Origin: Rana temporaria
Taxonomy: Eukaryota > Chordata > Amphibia > Anura > Ranidae
DNA length: 64,000 nt
Direction of reading: 5' to 3'
Assembly: GCF_905171775.1 (NCBI RefSeq)
Contig: NC_053499.1
Location: forward strand, 144,894,251 to 144,958,250
Below are positions 10,489 to 19,742 of this stretch, one piece after another; the first letter of the stretch is position 1, and each line of letters starts with the position of its first letter. Made by a program: the position numbers and the translations under genes. A model generated the notes under the pieces. It made no database searches. It was not told where the DNA came from and saw nothing but the letters and a program-made list of their open reading frames with translations.

Positions 10489-10611
10489 AGGCTGCATTCA
10501 CAATCGCTGCGTTTTGTCGCCGCAAATCGCGGTACAAAACGCCGCTATTTGCCGCCGCAATTCGTGGGACAAAACGCAGTGATTCAGTACGCTATAGTGT
10601 GAATGCAGCCT
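10489..10611. mobile_element. Short MITE with AGGCTGCATTCACA ends
   Basis: AGGCTGCATTCACA (10489-10502) and TGTGAATGCAGCCT (10598-10611) are perfect inverted repeats. The interior has inverted ACAAAACGC/GCGTTTTGT blocks. Confidence 0.8.
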
Positions 10612-10893
10612 CACTGGTAGTCAACACGTGCGATTACGCACCTCCCCAACAGTCCTAGGCCAGGGCCTCTTACACTAACCATTATATTATATTATTTTAC
10701 ATATTTGACAAGCAGATCCTTCCCTATACGTCTGCCCCCTGGCTGCCACATGGGACTCTTTATGGTGACCCCCGCCTCCCTCCTTTGCGGGGTCCCCTTA
10801 GGTAAGCAGCTGAGCCCCTTGCTCCCCAATTTATATCTTGCAACTTGTTATTTGTATAATTGTTTGTTTTTCAATTCTATTGTAGACATGCTT

Positions 10894-10925
10894 CTGACGA
10901 AGCAGCTATCGCCGCGAAACTAGTC
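10894..10925 (+). ncRNA. Hammerhead-ribozyme-like motif
   Basis: CTGACGA (10894-10900) is followed by a short stem GCAG/CCGC (10902-10905/10912-10915, one mismatch), GAAAC (10916-10920), and the palindrome ACTAGT ending in GTC. This resembles the core of minimal hammerheads, but an extra A lies between the core and stem II. An AATAAA occurs about 120 bp downstream. Catalytic activity is unproven. Confidence 0.4.
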
Positions 10926-11171
10926 AAGACTAATGTGGCGACCGTCAACCCACACATTTTCCCCTCTCTGGGAATTATTTTATTGGTGTTATGTATGGTC
11001 GTTACCATTTTAATTTCTTTATTGTGTCCTTTTTGATTCTGTATTTAATAAAATCATATCTCTTATAATTTCAACTGTATTTTTGTTATCCAATTTACCA
11101 GTACCGCAATAGTCCAACTGTGCCCCCCCCCTTTTTTTGGCTCTTTGGTTTGGGGACCTTAGACCCAATGG

Positions 11172-11870
11172 GGGTAGTCCACAAAAGGGATACACCGGCG
11201 TATCTACTGATACGCCGTCGTATCCCTGTTTTTATCTTTGGAACTGATCCACAGAATCAGTTTCCAAGAGATAGACAGAAGATCCGACATGTGTAAGGGA
11301 CTTACACTGTCGGATCTTAGGATGCAGTACCTCATCCGCCGCTGGGGGCATTTTGAGTCGAAATGCCACTTCGGGTATGCAAATTAGCACTTACGGAGAT
11401 CCACGATGCTTTTCAACTTTCTTTTTTTTCTCCGTAAGTATTAGTTTGCAATCGTAAAATTAGGGCTGCTTTTACAAGGCCTAAACTGTTTACACCTTGT
11501 AAAAGTAGACCCTTCTATCCCACGTCGCCGTCTTTTTTTTTTCCAATTTTTTTTTCCCCGCCGCAACTCGTATTTTTTTTTTTACGCCCGTCGCGATTCT
11601 CAAAACCCGGCGCAACGTAAAACCGCGCAAAGCACGTCGGGAAAATGACGTCGTGAGCATGCGCAGTACGGCCAGCGCGGGAGCGCGCCTAATTTAAATG
11701 GGACTCGCCCCATTTGAATAGGAACGCCTTGCGCCGGCCGGATTTAAGTTACACAGCCGAAAATTTCTAGGTAAGTGCTTTGTGGATCGGGCACTTAGGT
11801 AGAAATTTTCCGGCAGTGTAACTTAAACGGGAATATTTAAGTTACGGCAGCTGGCTGTGGATCTGGCCCC
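11172..11870. mobile_element. Foldback element, GGGCCAGATTC family
   Basis: Ends GGGGGTAGTCCACA and TGTGGATCTGGCCCC are inverted; the interior carries paired TACGCCG and CCGGCG blocks. Same family as the copies near 1, 30.9, 32.7 and 33.9 kb. No ORF. Confidence 0.75.
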
Positions 11871-12061
11871 ATATCTCTATACCAGTCACAGGTCCCCTTT
11901 GCAGGCCGTCTACTAAGATGAACTTGTTTATCTTCGTAGTGTAGATTTATTACCCTCAGAGCTTCTGATCGTCCCGACCAGCACTGAAATTATTTTCTTT
12001 TAAATGAGTACTACACCACCTCTTCCAACACTTCTTGTACAAAATTGTAATGTAACTGTAA

Positions 12062-12137
12062 AGTTTGCCTTCATTTTGTTGAGTGCTGCGCAAACGGTGG
12101 GCACTATATAAATCCTGTATAATAATAATAATAATTC
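12062..12137 (+). repeat. Interspersed repeat tail (GCACTATATAAATCCTG)
   Basis: GCTGCGCAAACGGTGGGCAC followed by TATATAAATCCTGTATAATA and a short AAT repeat. A related tail occurs at 49.05-49.19 kb. Probably the 3' end of a short retroelement; family not assigned. Confidence 0.55.
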
Positions 12138-12291
12138 CCTGCACTGCTGCTCTGCCCTTACCTCCTCCATCCTCAACTCTGCTCCTGTAATGTACTGACT
12201 GAGCTGACGGCTCTCGATAAAGGCATACTTTGTGTTATATGATCAATGACAATAGGAGGTCACCAGGGGGCCCTATCACAATTATATATCA

Positions 12292-12490
12292 GACAGGAGG
12301 CTCATATCTTATGCATTATCTTTCTTTCTTTTATTAATGCTCACAGCAGAAATGTGTTTCTAAAATTCTTCAGTGTAAAAAACAAAACTAAAACAACTAC
12401 CACCCCCAGCAGTCCGTACAGTCACTAACCACGCCCCAACGGGGGTCTCCATAAAAGGGGGCTGCTTGTGGTGGTTCCTCCTCTTTCTTT
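12292..12490 (+). repeat. DIRS left inverted terminal repeat
   Basis: About 199 bp from GACAGGAGG to CCTCCTCTTTCTTT, matching the reverse complement of 17971-18168 with few differences (the GGCTCATATC versus GGCGAGTATC block differs). The element extends 11 bp further left, to ATTATATATCA at 12281. Confidence 0.93.
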
Positions 12491-13323
12491 CTGCTCACAG
12501 GATCAGATAAGTACTTTTGTTGTTATCATCAGTTTGATGTCAGTTTTTTTTTTTTTACTAGGGACTTCAGGGATCCTTCCATCCCTGTTCCTTTTCTTCC
12601 CTCTGTTTACTCTTATCATCAATGTACTATATACCAGTTTATGTACTTTTGCCATCTTATTTCCCACTGTGATATTCTATCACTGTTAATGTCCCCCTAG
12701 ATCGCTGTTCTGACAGGAAAAATTTTTCCCTCTAAGATCGCGTTTTTCCCGACATTCTAAACCAGCAGCGTTATTGCAGTACCCTGCTGACTCCCCCGCT
12801 GCGTACCTGGCATTTCTCCGCCATTCTGAGGGAGAACACGTCTCCCTCAGCTTTCACTACAGACAGCGCGCGCGTTCGGGGGGGGCGGAGCGTCTTCCCC
12901 GAGCGCTCCTCCAATCAGCACCAAGCGGCCGAAGTCTCGCGAGACTTCGTTCCCGGGCCGCTGGGACAGCCCAAGCTCCCCTCCCCTCCGTCGCCATTCG
13001 GCGCCTACGGAAGGGAGGACAAGTTGGAGCCTGAGGCAGTAGATTTCCCCTGCTCTTCCCGGGTAATAGCGTTACCGCTCGCACCCCCTTCTATTAACAT
13101 CCCTATCTCTACAGGATTTATAGCCTAGCAGGGTATATCACTACAGGACCTATAGTCCATAACTGTCACTGAGAGGGCCAGTCGGCTTATTTACAGTAGA
13201 TTCACAGTATAGAGATACTGTACAGCGGATCAGTATAGAACATATATATATAATTCTAGATACATTCAGTGCTATCCCTGCACTATTTGATTCTCATTCT
13301 ACAGACTAGATATTTATATTGAA

Positions 13324-16300
13324 ATGTCTGAGATTAACCCTCAATCCCTTAATGGAGAAGGTAACCCCAATAGCACTTCACATACCTTAAGTGCTTCGCA
13401 ACTGCAGGATATTATTCAAATGTCCATCCAAGCAGCCCTGGCCTCCACTGCCCCGTCCGCTTGGGCTCTACAGCCCACTGTGGTACCTACACCACCGCCT
13501 CAGAGCGGCGAACCACCTTTAAAAAAGGGTAAAGTCTTACACAAAAGAAAGCACACCCTGGTGGTACTTGACTCCCCGGCAGGGGAAGAAAATAGCGTGC
13601 AACAGGTAGCCCCTACCACGGGCCACCGTCCCCAGCATCTATCTGACTCTGCTCGACCCCTGGACCCCAGGGAGACTCAAAAGGGGTATAGGTCCGCTAG
13701 AAGAACTAAGCCGGACTCCTACGAGGATTCCTCTGCGGAGGAATCAGCCGACTTTTCTGACGCATCAGAGTTATCAGATTCCGAATCTATCAGTCATGAT
13801 GCTGGGGCCATGGCGACTGACACAATCGCCAATCCTGCTACGCAGGACGATGTCCTCCTGGACGCTTTGGGGGAACCATTATTCCACCCGGACGCGATTA
13901 CGCACCCGCGTTCCGGAGACTGGACACCCCTGCCACATGTGGCACAGTATGTAGAGCTATGGGCCAGGAAATCCCTGGACAGAACAGCTCGCAACAAATT
14001 GAGGGCTGAGTGCCCCAGACCCTCGTTGCCCAAGAAAGTGGTGGCTACCCCGGAGGTAGACCCAGTCCTTACAAAATACCTGATCAAAACAGGTAAATTT
14101 CAAAAGAAGGGCATAGAGAGGTCCTTTCGATCAATACAAGATCGCGTCCTGGATCTTATGGGACCATTGACCAAAATCCTCAACTTGTCCGAGCAGGCAG
14201 TAACCTCGGGACAAGCAGTTGATTTACCACAACTGAGAGGTTGGGCGCAAAGAGCCCTATGCTTAGCAGGCACCGCCAATACGGCATGTTCTGTAGAACG
14301 GCGCAGGTCCATCCTGATGCGCCTAGATCCCCAACTCTCACACCTGGCAGAGTCTGAACCCGGCCCATCGGCCGAGGGCATGCTATTTGGGGATTCGGTC
14401 ATAAAGGACATCAATAAGTTTGTCGGCTTGTTTTCCAGCTTAGACAAAGCGCAAAACTCTTTGAGACGCACGGGAGCCAATAAGGTTTTCAACAGGGCCG
14501 GCAGAAGTAGAGGCCGTTCTGCCGGCCGCGCTAACTTTTACAGGCCACAGGGTAGAAATTCCGCCCAATACCAGTACCAGGCTCCAACCTACTCCGCCCC
14601 GGTGGCTCAACCAGCACCGTTCTTCCCTCCCAGAGGCAGACCCTGGCGCGGACGTGGGGGACGCGGCTACCCTCGATCCAGACCCTATACCGGTGAGTTC
14701 ACACTATACCACACTCGATCACATTCCAGTGGGAGGTCGGCTGAGATATTTTACCCACGCCTGGTCTGCGATTACGGCAGACGCGTGGATCTTAAGTTCT
14801 GTAGAGGGGTTCGGGATAGAATTACTTACCCGGCCACCCCTCAATATCATTCCCCCTCCCATTCGTTTCGCAAAACGAAACAGCATTCTCATAGACAGGG
14901 AGGTGCAGGATCTGATTACCAAACAGGCCATTATGGAAGTGGACCCTTCTTCCCCAGGTTACATCAGCAACCTATTTTTGGTACACAAAAAAGGGGGGGG
15001 CTACCGCCCAGTGATCAACCTCAGAAGTTTAAATCAACACGTCCAGTATCGACACTTCAAAATGGAAGGGATTCACTTCCTAAGAGACCTTCTCCAACCC
15101 AGGGACTGGCTGGTGAAAGTAGATCTCAAAGACGCATATCTGACGGTCCCCATACATCCGGACTCCCAGCATTTGCTGCGGTTCCCGTGGAAGGGCAAGA
15201 TGTGGCAGTTCACTTGCCTCCCCTTCGGCCTATCATCCGCCCCATGGTGTTTCACCAAAATCATGAAACCCGTGGTGGCAGCTCTAAGGAGCAGAGGAGT
15301 GCGCCTGATTATTTATCTGGACGACATCCTCATTATGGCCCATTCAAAACCCCAAGCTCTTCTCCACATGTCATGGACCATGTCACTCATACAGAAACTA
15401 GGATTCATAATCAACCACGACAAGTCGGTTCTAATCCCATCCAGACAGATGGAGTTTTTAGGGTTTACAGTGGACACCATCCAGTCTACCCTCAGCCTCC
15501 CCAAGACCAAACTTACGCTCATCCGCAAGGAGATTCGCTCTGCCCTTCGCAGGGGATGCCTCTCCCTACGTACTCTGGCCCGGCTGGTGGGCCTATTGGC
15601 GGCCTCTATCCAGGCCATATTTCCAGCCCCTCTGCATTACAGAGCCCTTCAGAGGCTCAAGATCATGCACCTAAGACAGGGCCTCGGATACTCGGACGAG
15701 ATCCCTCTTTGTCAGGAGACCACCGAGGAATTGAAATGGTGGCTTCACCATGCCGTCGAGTGGAACGACAAAACCATATTCAGTCCCAATCCAGATGTGG
15801 TCATAGAGTCGGATGCCAGCCGCTTGGGCTGGGGCGCCCGGTGCGGCGTAGCCTCTACAGGAGGGACCTGGTCACAAGCAGAGACATCCCTCCATATCAA
15901 TGCACTAGAACTACTGGCAGCTCTGTTTGCTCTCAAGAGCTTCATGCCTCACTCTCCCGCACGCTGCATTCTTTTTCGCATGGACAACGTTGCAGCGGTG
16001 CAATATGTCAACCGCCTGGGGGGCACCAGGTCCAAAGCCTTGGCATATATCGCGAAGGATTTCTGGCACTTTTGTCTGGCCCACAACATCACTCCTATAG
16101 CGGAGTACATCCCGGGTACACTCAACTCCGTGGCCGACTGGAACTCTCGATATCTTCGGGACTCCAGCGATTGGAGACTAGAACGATCAATTTTTCTCCT
16201 CTTGCAAGAGCTTTGGGGTCCGCTATCCTTCGATCTATTCGCCTCTCGACTCAACCGTCAACTGCCTCGCTTCTTCAGCTGGAGGCCAGACCCGGAGGCT

Positions 16301-17523
16301 TATGCAGTGGACGCTCTCCGCCAACCTTGGCCGGAGGGAACACACTACGCTTTTCCCCCCTTTCAAATAATATCCAGACTTCTCCTCCGGATAACCAACC
16401 TGGGAGCAACTGTGGTACTGTTAACACCATGGTGGCCTACCCAACCTTGGTTCCCACTGTTGTTAGCAATGTCGATAGATTTTCCCAGACTTCTTCCACA
16501 ATTTCCTCACCTCCTCACCAACCCGACCGGGGACCCTCACCCCCTAGTTCTCGAGAGCAGCCTTCCGCTTCTCGCGTGGTTAGTATCGGGATCCCAACCC
16601 CTGATAGAGTGCTTTCAGAGTCAGCTCGGAACCTCCTCGCCATGGCCTGGGCCCCCGGGACTAGATCGGCATATCGATCAGCCTGGAGACGATGGGTTTG
16701 TTGGTGTGATCAACGACAAGTTGATCCCGTTCAAGCCCCTGTACCACTAGTGGTTAACTATTTGGCTGACTCCTTTGACTCCGGTAGCTCCTATAGCTCC
16801 ATTAATATCTACCGATCAGCTATCTCAGCATATCATCATCCCGTAGATTCCCTACCCATTGGCAGACACCCTTTGGTGTGTCGACTTCTGAGAGGCGCGA
16901 AATTCCAACGTCCCCCCAGGCCTAGATACCAAGCGACCTGGGACGTTTCCAAGGTGCTGGATATGTTCGCCAGTTGGGGGGACAACTCAGATCTCTCCCT
17001 TAAAATGTTATCCATTAAATTAACAGTACTTCTATGCCTCATCTCCGTTAAGAGAGTGTCAGACGTTAGAGCCCTGGACTTTTCCAGGCGACAGTTCTCA
17101 CCACAGGGAGTTGAATTTTCCATTACACGCAGGACGAAAACCGGCATCACCTCGGTTTTCTATCCTTCATTTCCGGATCATCCGCTTCTCTGCGTCGTTC
17201 GTTGTCTACAGACATACGAATCCCAGACCTCTGCTCTGCGCCCCGCGGGCTCTTCGCAGCTCCTTCTGTCCTATGTGAAACCCCATCTGCCGGTCTCGTC
17301 TGCCTCATTGGCGCGATGGGTTAGGACCGCCATGGACATGGCGGGGATTGACGTCACCCTTTTCGGGGCCCACTCCACCAGAGGTGCCATGGCCACCAAG
17401 GTGATCGTTTCAGGAGGCTCTCTTTACGATTTATTGAAAGCAGCGGACTGGTCCTCGGAGACCACGTTCCGTCAATTTTATTTCAGACCTAGGGATCACA
17501 TTTCTAGGTCAGTTCTCTCTTAA
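13324..17523 (+). CDS. DIRS Gag-like protein continuous with tyrosine recombinase (1399 codons)
   Basis: One uninterrupted frame with three parts. Residues 1-460 are Gag-like: a Ser/Pro-rich start, a charged middle, and an Arg/Gly-rich segment (GRSRGRSAGRA, WRGRGGRGYPR) suited to nucleic-acid binding. Residues 461-1095 are translated from the other frame of the RT region and are rich in Ser, Pro, Gln and His with no known domain. Residues 1096-1399 are a tyrosine recombinase with R1244, K1272, the HSTR box at 1350-1353, W1376 and nucleophile Y1386. The recombinase would insert circular DNA copies. It is unclear whether one long protein is made or the recombinase is translated separately from an internal start or spliced RNA. 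Confidence 0.9.
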   Translation: MSEINPQSLNGEGNPNSTSHTLSASQLQDIIQMSIQAALASTAPSAWALQPTVVPTPPPQSGEPPLKKGKVLHKRKHTLVVLDSPAGEENSVQQVAPTTGHRPQHLSDSARPLDPRETQKGYRSARRTKPDSYEDSSAEESADFSDASELSDSESISHDAGAMATDTIANPATQDDVLLDALGEPLFHPDAITHPRSGDWTPLPHVAQYVELWARKSLDRTARNKLRAECPRPSLPKKVVATPEVDPVLTKYLIKTGKFQKKGIERSFRSIQDRVLDLMGPLTKILNLSEQAVTSGQAVDLPQLRGWAQRALCLAGTANTACSVERRRSILMRLDPQLSHLAESEPGPSAEGMLFGDSVIKDINKFVGLFSSLDKAQNSLRRTGANKVFNRAGRSRGRSAGRANFYRPQGRNSAQYQYQAPTYSAPVAQPAPFFPPRGRPWRGRGGRGYPRSRPYTGEFTLYHTRSHSSGRSAEIFYPRLVCDYGRRVDLKFCRGVRDRITYPATPQYHSPSHSFRKTKQHSHRQGGAGSDYQTGHYGSGPFFPRLHQQPIFGTQKRGGLPPSDQPQKFKSTRPVSTLQNGRDSLPKRPSPTQGLAGESRSQRRISDGPHTSGLPAFAAVPVEGQDVAVHLPPLRPIIRPMVFHQNHETRGGSSKEQRSAPDYLSGRHPHYGPFKTPSSSPHVMDHVTHTETRIHNQPRQVGSNPIQTDGVFRVYSGHHPVYPQPPQDQTYAHPQGDSLCPSQGMPLPTYSGPAGGPIGGLYPGHISSPSALQSPSEAQDHAPKTGPRILGRDPSLSGDHRGIEMVASPCRRVERQNHIQSQSRCGHRVGCQPLGLGRPVRRSLYRRDLVTSRDIPPYQCTRTTGSSVCSQELHASLSRTLHSFSHGQRCSGAICQPPGGHQVQSLGIYREGFLALLSGPQHHSYSGVHPGYTQLRGRLELSISSGLQRLETRTINFSPLARALGSAILRSIRLSTQPSTASLLQLEARPGGLCSGRSPPTLAGGNTLRFSPLSNNIQTSPPDNQPGSNCGTVNTMVAYPTLVPTVVSNVDRFSQTSSTISSPPHQPDRGPSPPSSREQPSASRVVSIGIPTPDRVLSESARNLLAMAWAPGTRSAYRSAWRRWVCWCDQRQVDPVQAPVPLVVNYLADSFDSGSSYSSINIYRSAISAYHHPVDSLPIGRHPLVCRLLRGAKFQRPPRPRYQATWDVSKVLDMFASWGDNSDLSLKMLSIKLTVLLCLISVKRVSDVRALDFSRRQFSPQGVEFSITRRTKTGITSVFYPSFPDHPLLCVVRCLQTYESQTSALRPAGSSQLLLSYVKPHLPVSSASLARWVRTAMDMAGIDVTLFGAHSTRGAMATKVIVSGGSLYDLLKAADWSSETTFRQFYFRPRDHISRSVLS
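14654..16750 (+). CDS. DIRS reverse transcriptase / RNase H / methyltransferase-like protein
   Basis: 698 codons, frame +1 relative to the Gag/recombinase frame. Residues about 60-300 are the reverse transcriptase, with LVKVDLKDAYL, CLPFGLSSAPWCF and the catalytic YLDD at 221-224. RNase H follows, with the ESDASRLGWG motif (D387), ALELLA and a later ADWNSR. Residues about 515-600 resemble the DIRS Dam-like methyltransferase domain (FDLFASRLN, RFFSWRPDPEAY, YAFPPF, TPWWPTQPW). It copies the element RNA into DNA. The ORF overlaps the long frame throughout and overlaps the recombinase domain itself by about 150 bp. The ATG at 14654 is the first in frame; translation could begin earlier by frameshift from Gag. 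Confidence 0.93.
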   Translation: MGDAATLDPDPIPVSSHYTTLDHIPVGGRLRYFTHAWSAITADAWILSSVEGFGIELLTRPPLNIIPPPIRFAKRNSILIDREVQDLITKQAIMEVDPSSPGYISNLFLVHKKGGGYRPVINLRSLNQHVQYRHFKMEGIHFLRDLLQPRDWLVKVDLKDAYLTVPIHPDSQHLLRFPWKGKMWQFTCLPFGLSSAPWCFTKIMKPVVAALRSRGVRLIIYLDDILIMAHSKPQALLHMSWTMSLIQKLGFIINHDKSVLIPSRQMEFLGFTVDTIQSTLSLPKTKLTLIRKEIRSALRRGCLSLRTLARLVGLLAASIQAIFPAPLHYRALQRLKIMHLRQGLGYSDEIPLCQETTEELKWWLHHAVEWNDKTIFSPNPDVVIESDASRLGWGARCGVASTGGTWSQAETSLHINALELLAALFALKSFMPHSPARCILFRMDNVAAVQYVNRLGGTRSKALAYIAKDFWHFCLAHNITPIAEYIPGTLNSVADWNSRYLRDSSDWRLERSIFLLLQELWGPLSFDLFASRLNRQLPRFFSWRPDPEAYAVDALRQPWPEGTHYAFPPFQIISRLLLRITNLGATVVLLTPWWPTQPWFPLLLAMSIDFPRLLPQFPHLLTNPTGDPHPLVLESSLPLLAWLVSGSQPLIECFQSQLGTSSPWPGPPGLDRHIDQPGDDGFVGVINDKLIPFKPLYH

Positions 17524-17573
17524 GGTTATCATATACTATGTCATTGATATGTTTGTTACATGAGCTTTGAACT

Positions 17574-17670
17574 TGCATAAGATATGAGCCTCCTGTCTGA
17601 TATATAATGGGAGATTTTCCTAGCTTGTGACGGAAAATATTAATTATATGAAGACAGGAGGCGAGTATCT
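17574..17670. repeat. DIRS internal complementary region
   Basis: 17574-17608 is the exact reverse complement of the left end (12281-12315), and 17609-17670 is the exact reverse complement of the right end (18151-18212). The two halves meet at AAT, shared by both ends (left end begins ATT, right end finishes ATT). In the family model this region templates the joining of the two ends into a circle. Confidence 0.95.
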
Positions 17671-17970
17671 TCCCTCCCTACCCTCCCTATTACGATTGTT
17701 TTCTCTTCTTTACAGGTTACTGACCGACAACCTGCGTGTTGCAGACGGAGTATCCAGTTTAAAGGATGACGAAATCCCGTCCGTGGGTTGAAACATAGAC
17801 CTGCTTCGTTTCCTCGTTGGGATCGTTCGTTTCCTGGACCCCTGTTGGGTCACAGTGGAGGATTGCCTCTTCTTCACAGAAGACTCTGGACGTCGACCGG
17901 CCGGTCTAGATTCCAGGGTTACACCTCTACAATTTGTTTGGTGCCGTTTTACTCAAGGGAGTGTCGCAGC

Positions 17971-18168
17971 AAGAAAGAGGAGGAACCACCACAAGCAGCC
18001 CCCTTTTATGGAGACCCCCGTTGGGGCGTGGTTAGTGACTGTACGGACTGCTGGGGGTGGTAGTTGTTTTAGTTTTGTTTTTTACACTGAAGAATTTTAG
18101 AAACACATTTCTGCTGTGAGCATTAATAAAAGAAAGAAAGATAATGCATAAGATACTCGCCTCCTGTC
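17971..18168 (-). repeat. DIRS right inverted terminal repeat
   Basis: Reverse-complement copy of 12292-12490, running from AAGAAAGAGGAGGAACC to CCTCCTGTC. Beyond it, 18169-18215 is unique right-end sequence ending CTCCCATT, represented in the internal complementary region. Confidence 0.93.
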
Positions 18169-18532
18169 TTCATATAATTAATATTTTCCGTCACAAGCTA
18201 GGAAAATCTCCCATTTTCCATGATCTGTAGTTACACCCCTGAATCTCACTAATTGCTTAGATGTATTTTTGTCAACAACATCCCCCCCCCCCCCCAGAAA
18301 CTGAACCCAACAATTTAACAATTTTTTTTTCACACAGTACAATGACAGATGCATTCATGCTAATTGAACCAATCTGCAACATTGTTCAATTTGGTCTGGA
18401 ATTGGCACCACTGACATGGATGTATGAGACCCCCCCGCTTTCCCTTCATGTAGGTGTGAGTTCAGATAAATAAAAATGGAGAAAAAAAGAATTTGCAAAT
18501 AATCAAAACATTTTTTTTCCTTCCAAGAAAAC

Positions 18533-18538
18533 TTTATT
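18533..18538 (-). terminator. Candidate il17c polyadenylation signal
   Basis: TTTATT on the plus strand reads AATAAA on the minus strand, about 1.2 kb past the il17c stop codon. It is the first canonical signal I found downstream of the stop. The true cleavage site is unknown. Confidence 0.4.
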
Positions 18539-18725
18539 TTTTCTCTCTGGTGACGAACACCAAACCTCCGGGCCCATACAGAAAAATGGAGCCCAATTAA
18601 AAAATTACAATCAATTCACAACTTCATAAAGGCTCATATTCAAACCCCAAACCAATACATTCAGTACATAAAAATAAAACAAACAATCTCATAAGCGCAC
18701 AGCGTCATCAGAAATAACACAAAAT

Positions 18726-18791
18726 AATAAATAATATAAACGATATTACACATTCAATAGATTTAAATATTTAAATATTACTTAAATAAAT
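18726..18791 (-). promoter_or_regulatory. AU-rich elements in the il17c 3' region
   Basis: On the minus strand 18726-18734 reads UUAUUUAUU, the classical AU-rich nonamer, and 18783-18791 reads AUUUAUUUA, two overlapping AUUUA pentamers. Such motifs mark unstable cytokine mRNAs bound by TTP-like proteins. Whether they lie in the mature transcript depends on the polyadenylation site near 18.53 kb. Confidence 0.5.
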
Positions 18792-18943
18792 ATTAATCGG
18801 CTTATTAACAATTATTGATATACATACAATTTCATATACACATAATAATCCCAGACGATTATGTATATACTGTATACAGTTTATATAAAGAAAAAATATT
18901 TTTACTGGTAATAAGTGCTATATTATAGCACTCTTAGTCTGAT

Positions 18944-19141
18944 GCCTCGTACACACGATCGGAAATTTCCGATGAAAAAAGTCCGACTGACTTTTTCCAT
19001 CGGAAATTCCGACCGTGTGTATGCCCATCGGATATTCCGAGGAATTCCATCGGAGTTTACATAGAGAACCCGTTTTCTTTTCCTCCGTCGGAATTCCGAT
19101 GTGAGTTTGGTCGGGCAAAAGCCTGATCGTGTGTACAGGGC
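18944..19141. mobile_element. MITE with GCCTCGTACACACG ends, downstream of il17c
   Basis: GCCTCGTACACACGATCGG and GATCGTGTGTACAGGGC are inverted ends around paired TCGGAAATTCCGA-type blocks. One of four related copies in the window. It probably lies in the il17c 3' UTR. Confidence 0.85.
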
Positions 19142-19742
19142 ATTGGATTAAAGATCAGGTTGTTTAGTATCAGGGTTGGTGGATCTGTAGCATTGGGACT
19201 ATTGAAAGGGTCTGTGCAGGTAACGAGAGTTCAAGGACTTCATTGCGCTGCTCGGCCTGCACAGACCCATCCACCATACAATAAGACATAAGGCTCAATT
19301 CACAAAGCTAACACACCAGGGATAAGGCTCCTTAATTTCCACAAAAAAAATGGAAGTTATTTTCCGCTCAGTCCAAAGAGATTTGGAAAGGACAGCCACG
19401 TTCACAGCTGAACCCATAATCCTACTCCTCTCACACTATACAATTTATACCCCAAAAATAAAAAAGCATTAATCACACTATGCAAGGAAAGAATTCTCGT
19501 GAATACCGGAGAAGTCTACTTTACATGATTCTGTGAACCAACCAGTGATCCATTTTGAGAATCAAAAAAAAATGAAAAATGCGGTGGCCCCCGACACAGG
19601 ACGAACATCGACACCACGGAGGGGCCACCGCTGAAAGCTCAGGATAAACAGTGAAATGTTTTAAAACAAACAAACTTTTTGTGACATAGTCACAACGTTG
19701 GGTCTGGTAATTGGAGGCGCTCCATAGGAGAGATCATTTCTA

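Larger units (their letters stand above)
12281..18215 (+). mobile_element. Complete DIRS-type tyrosine-recombinase retrotransposon
   Basis: About 5.94 kb with every hallmark of a DIRS element: inverted terminal repeats, an internal complementary region matching both outer ends, a Gag-like N-terminal region, an RT/RNase H/methyltransferase ORF, and a tyrosine recombinase with all catalytic residues. No stop or frameshift interrupts the ORFs. It has no DDE integrase and no simple target-site duplication, as expected for the group. It replicates, by family knowledge, through an RNA copied to circular DNA that the recombinase inserts. It appears young and possibly mobile. Confidence 0.95.

Noticed and set aside
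12281..18215. Retroviral or LTR-retrotransposon identity for the 12-18 kb element
   Set aside because: No direct LTRs, protease or DDE integrase; inverted repeats and a tyrosine recombinase identify DIRS.
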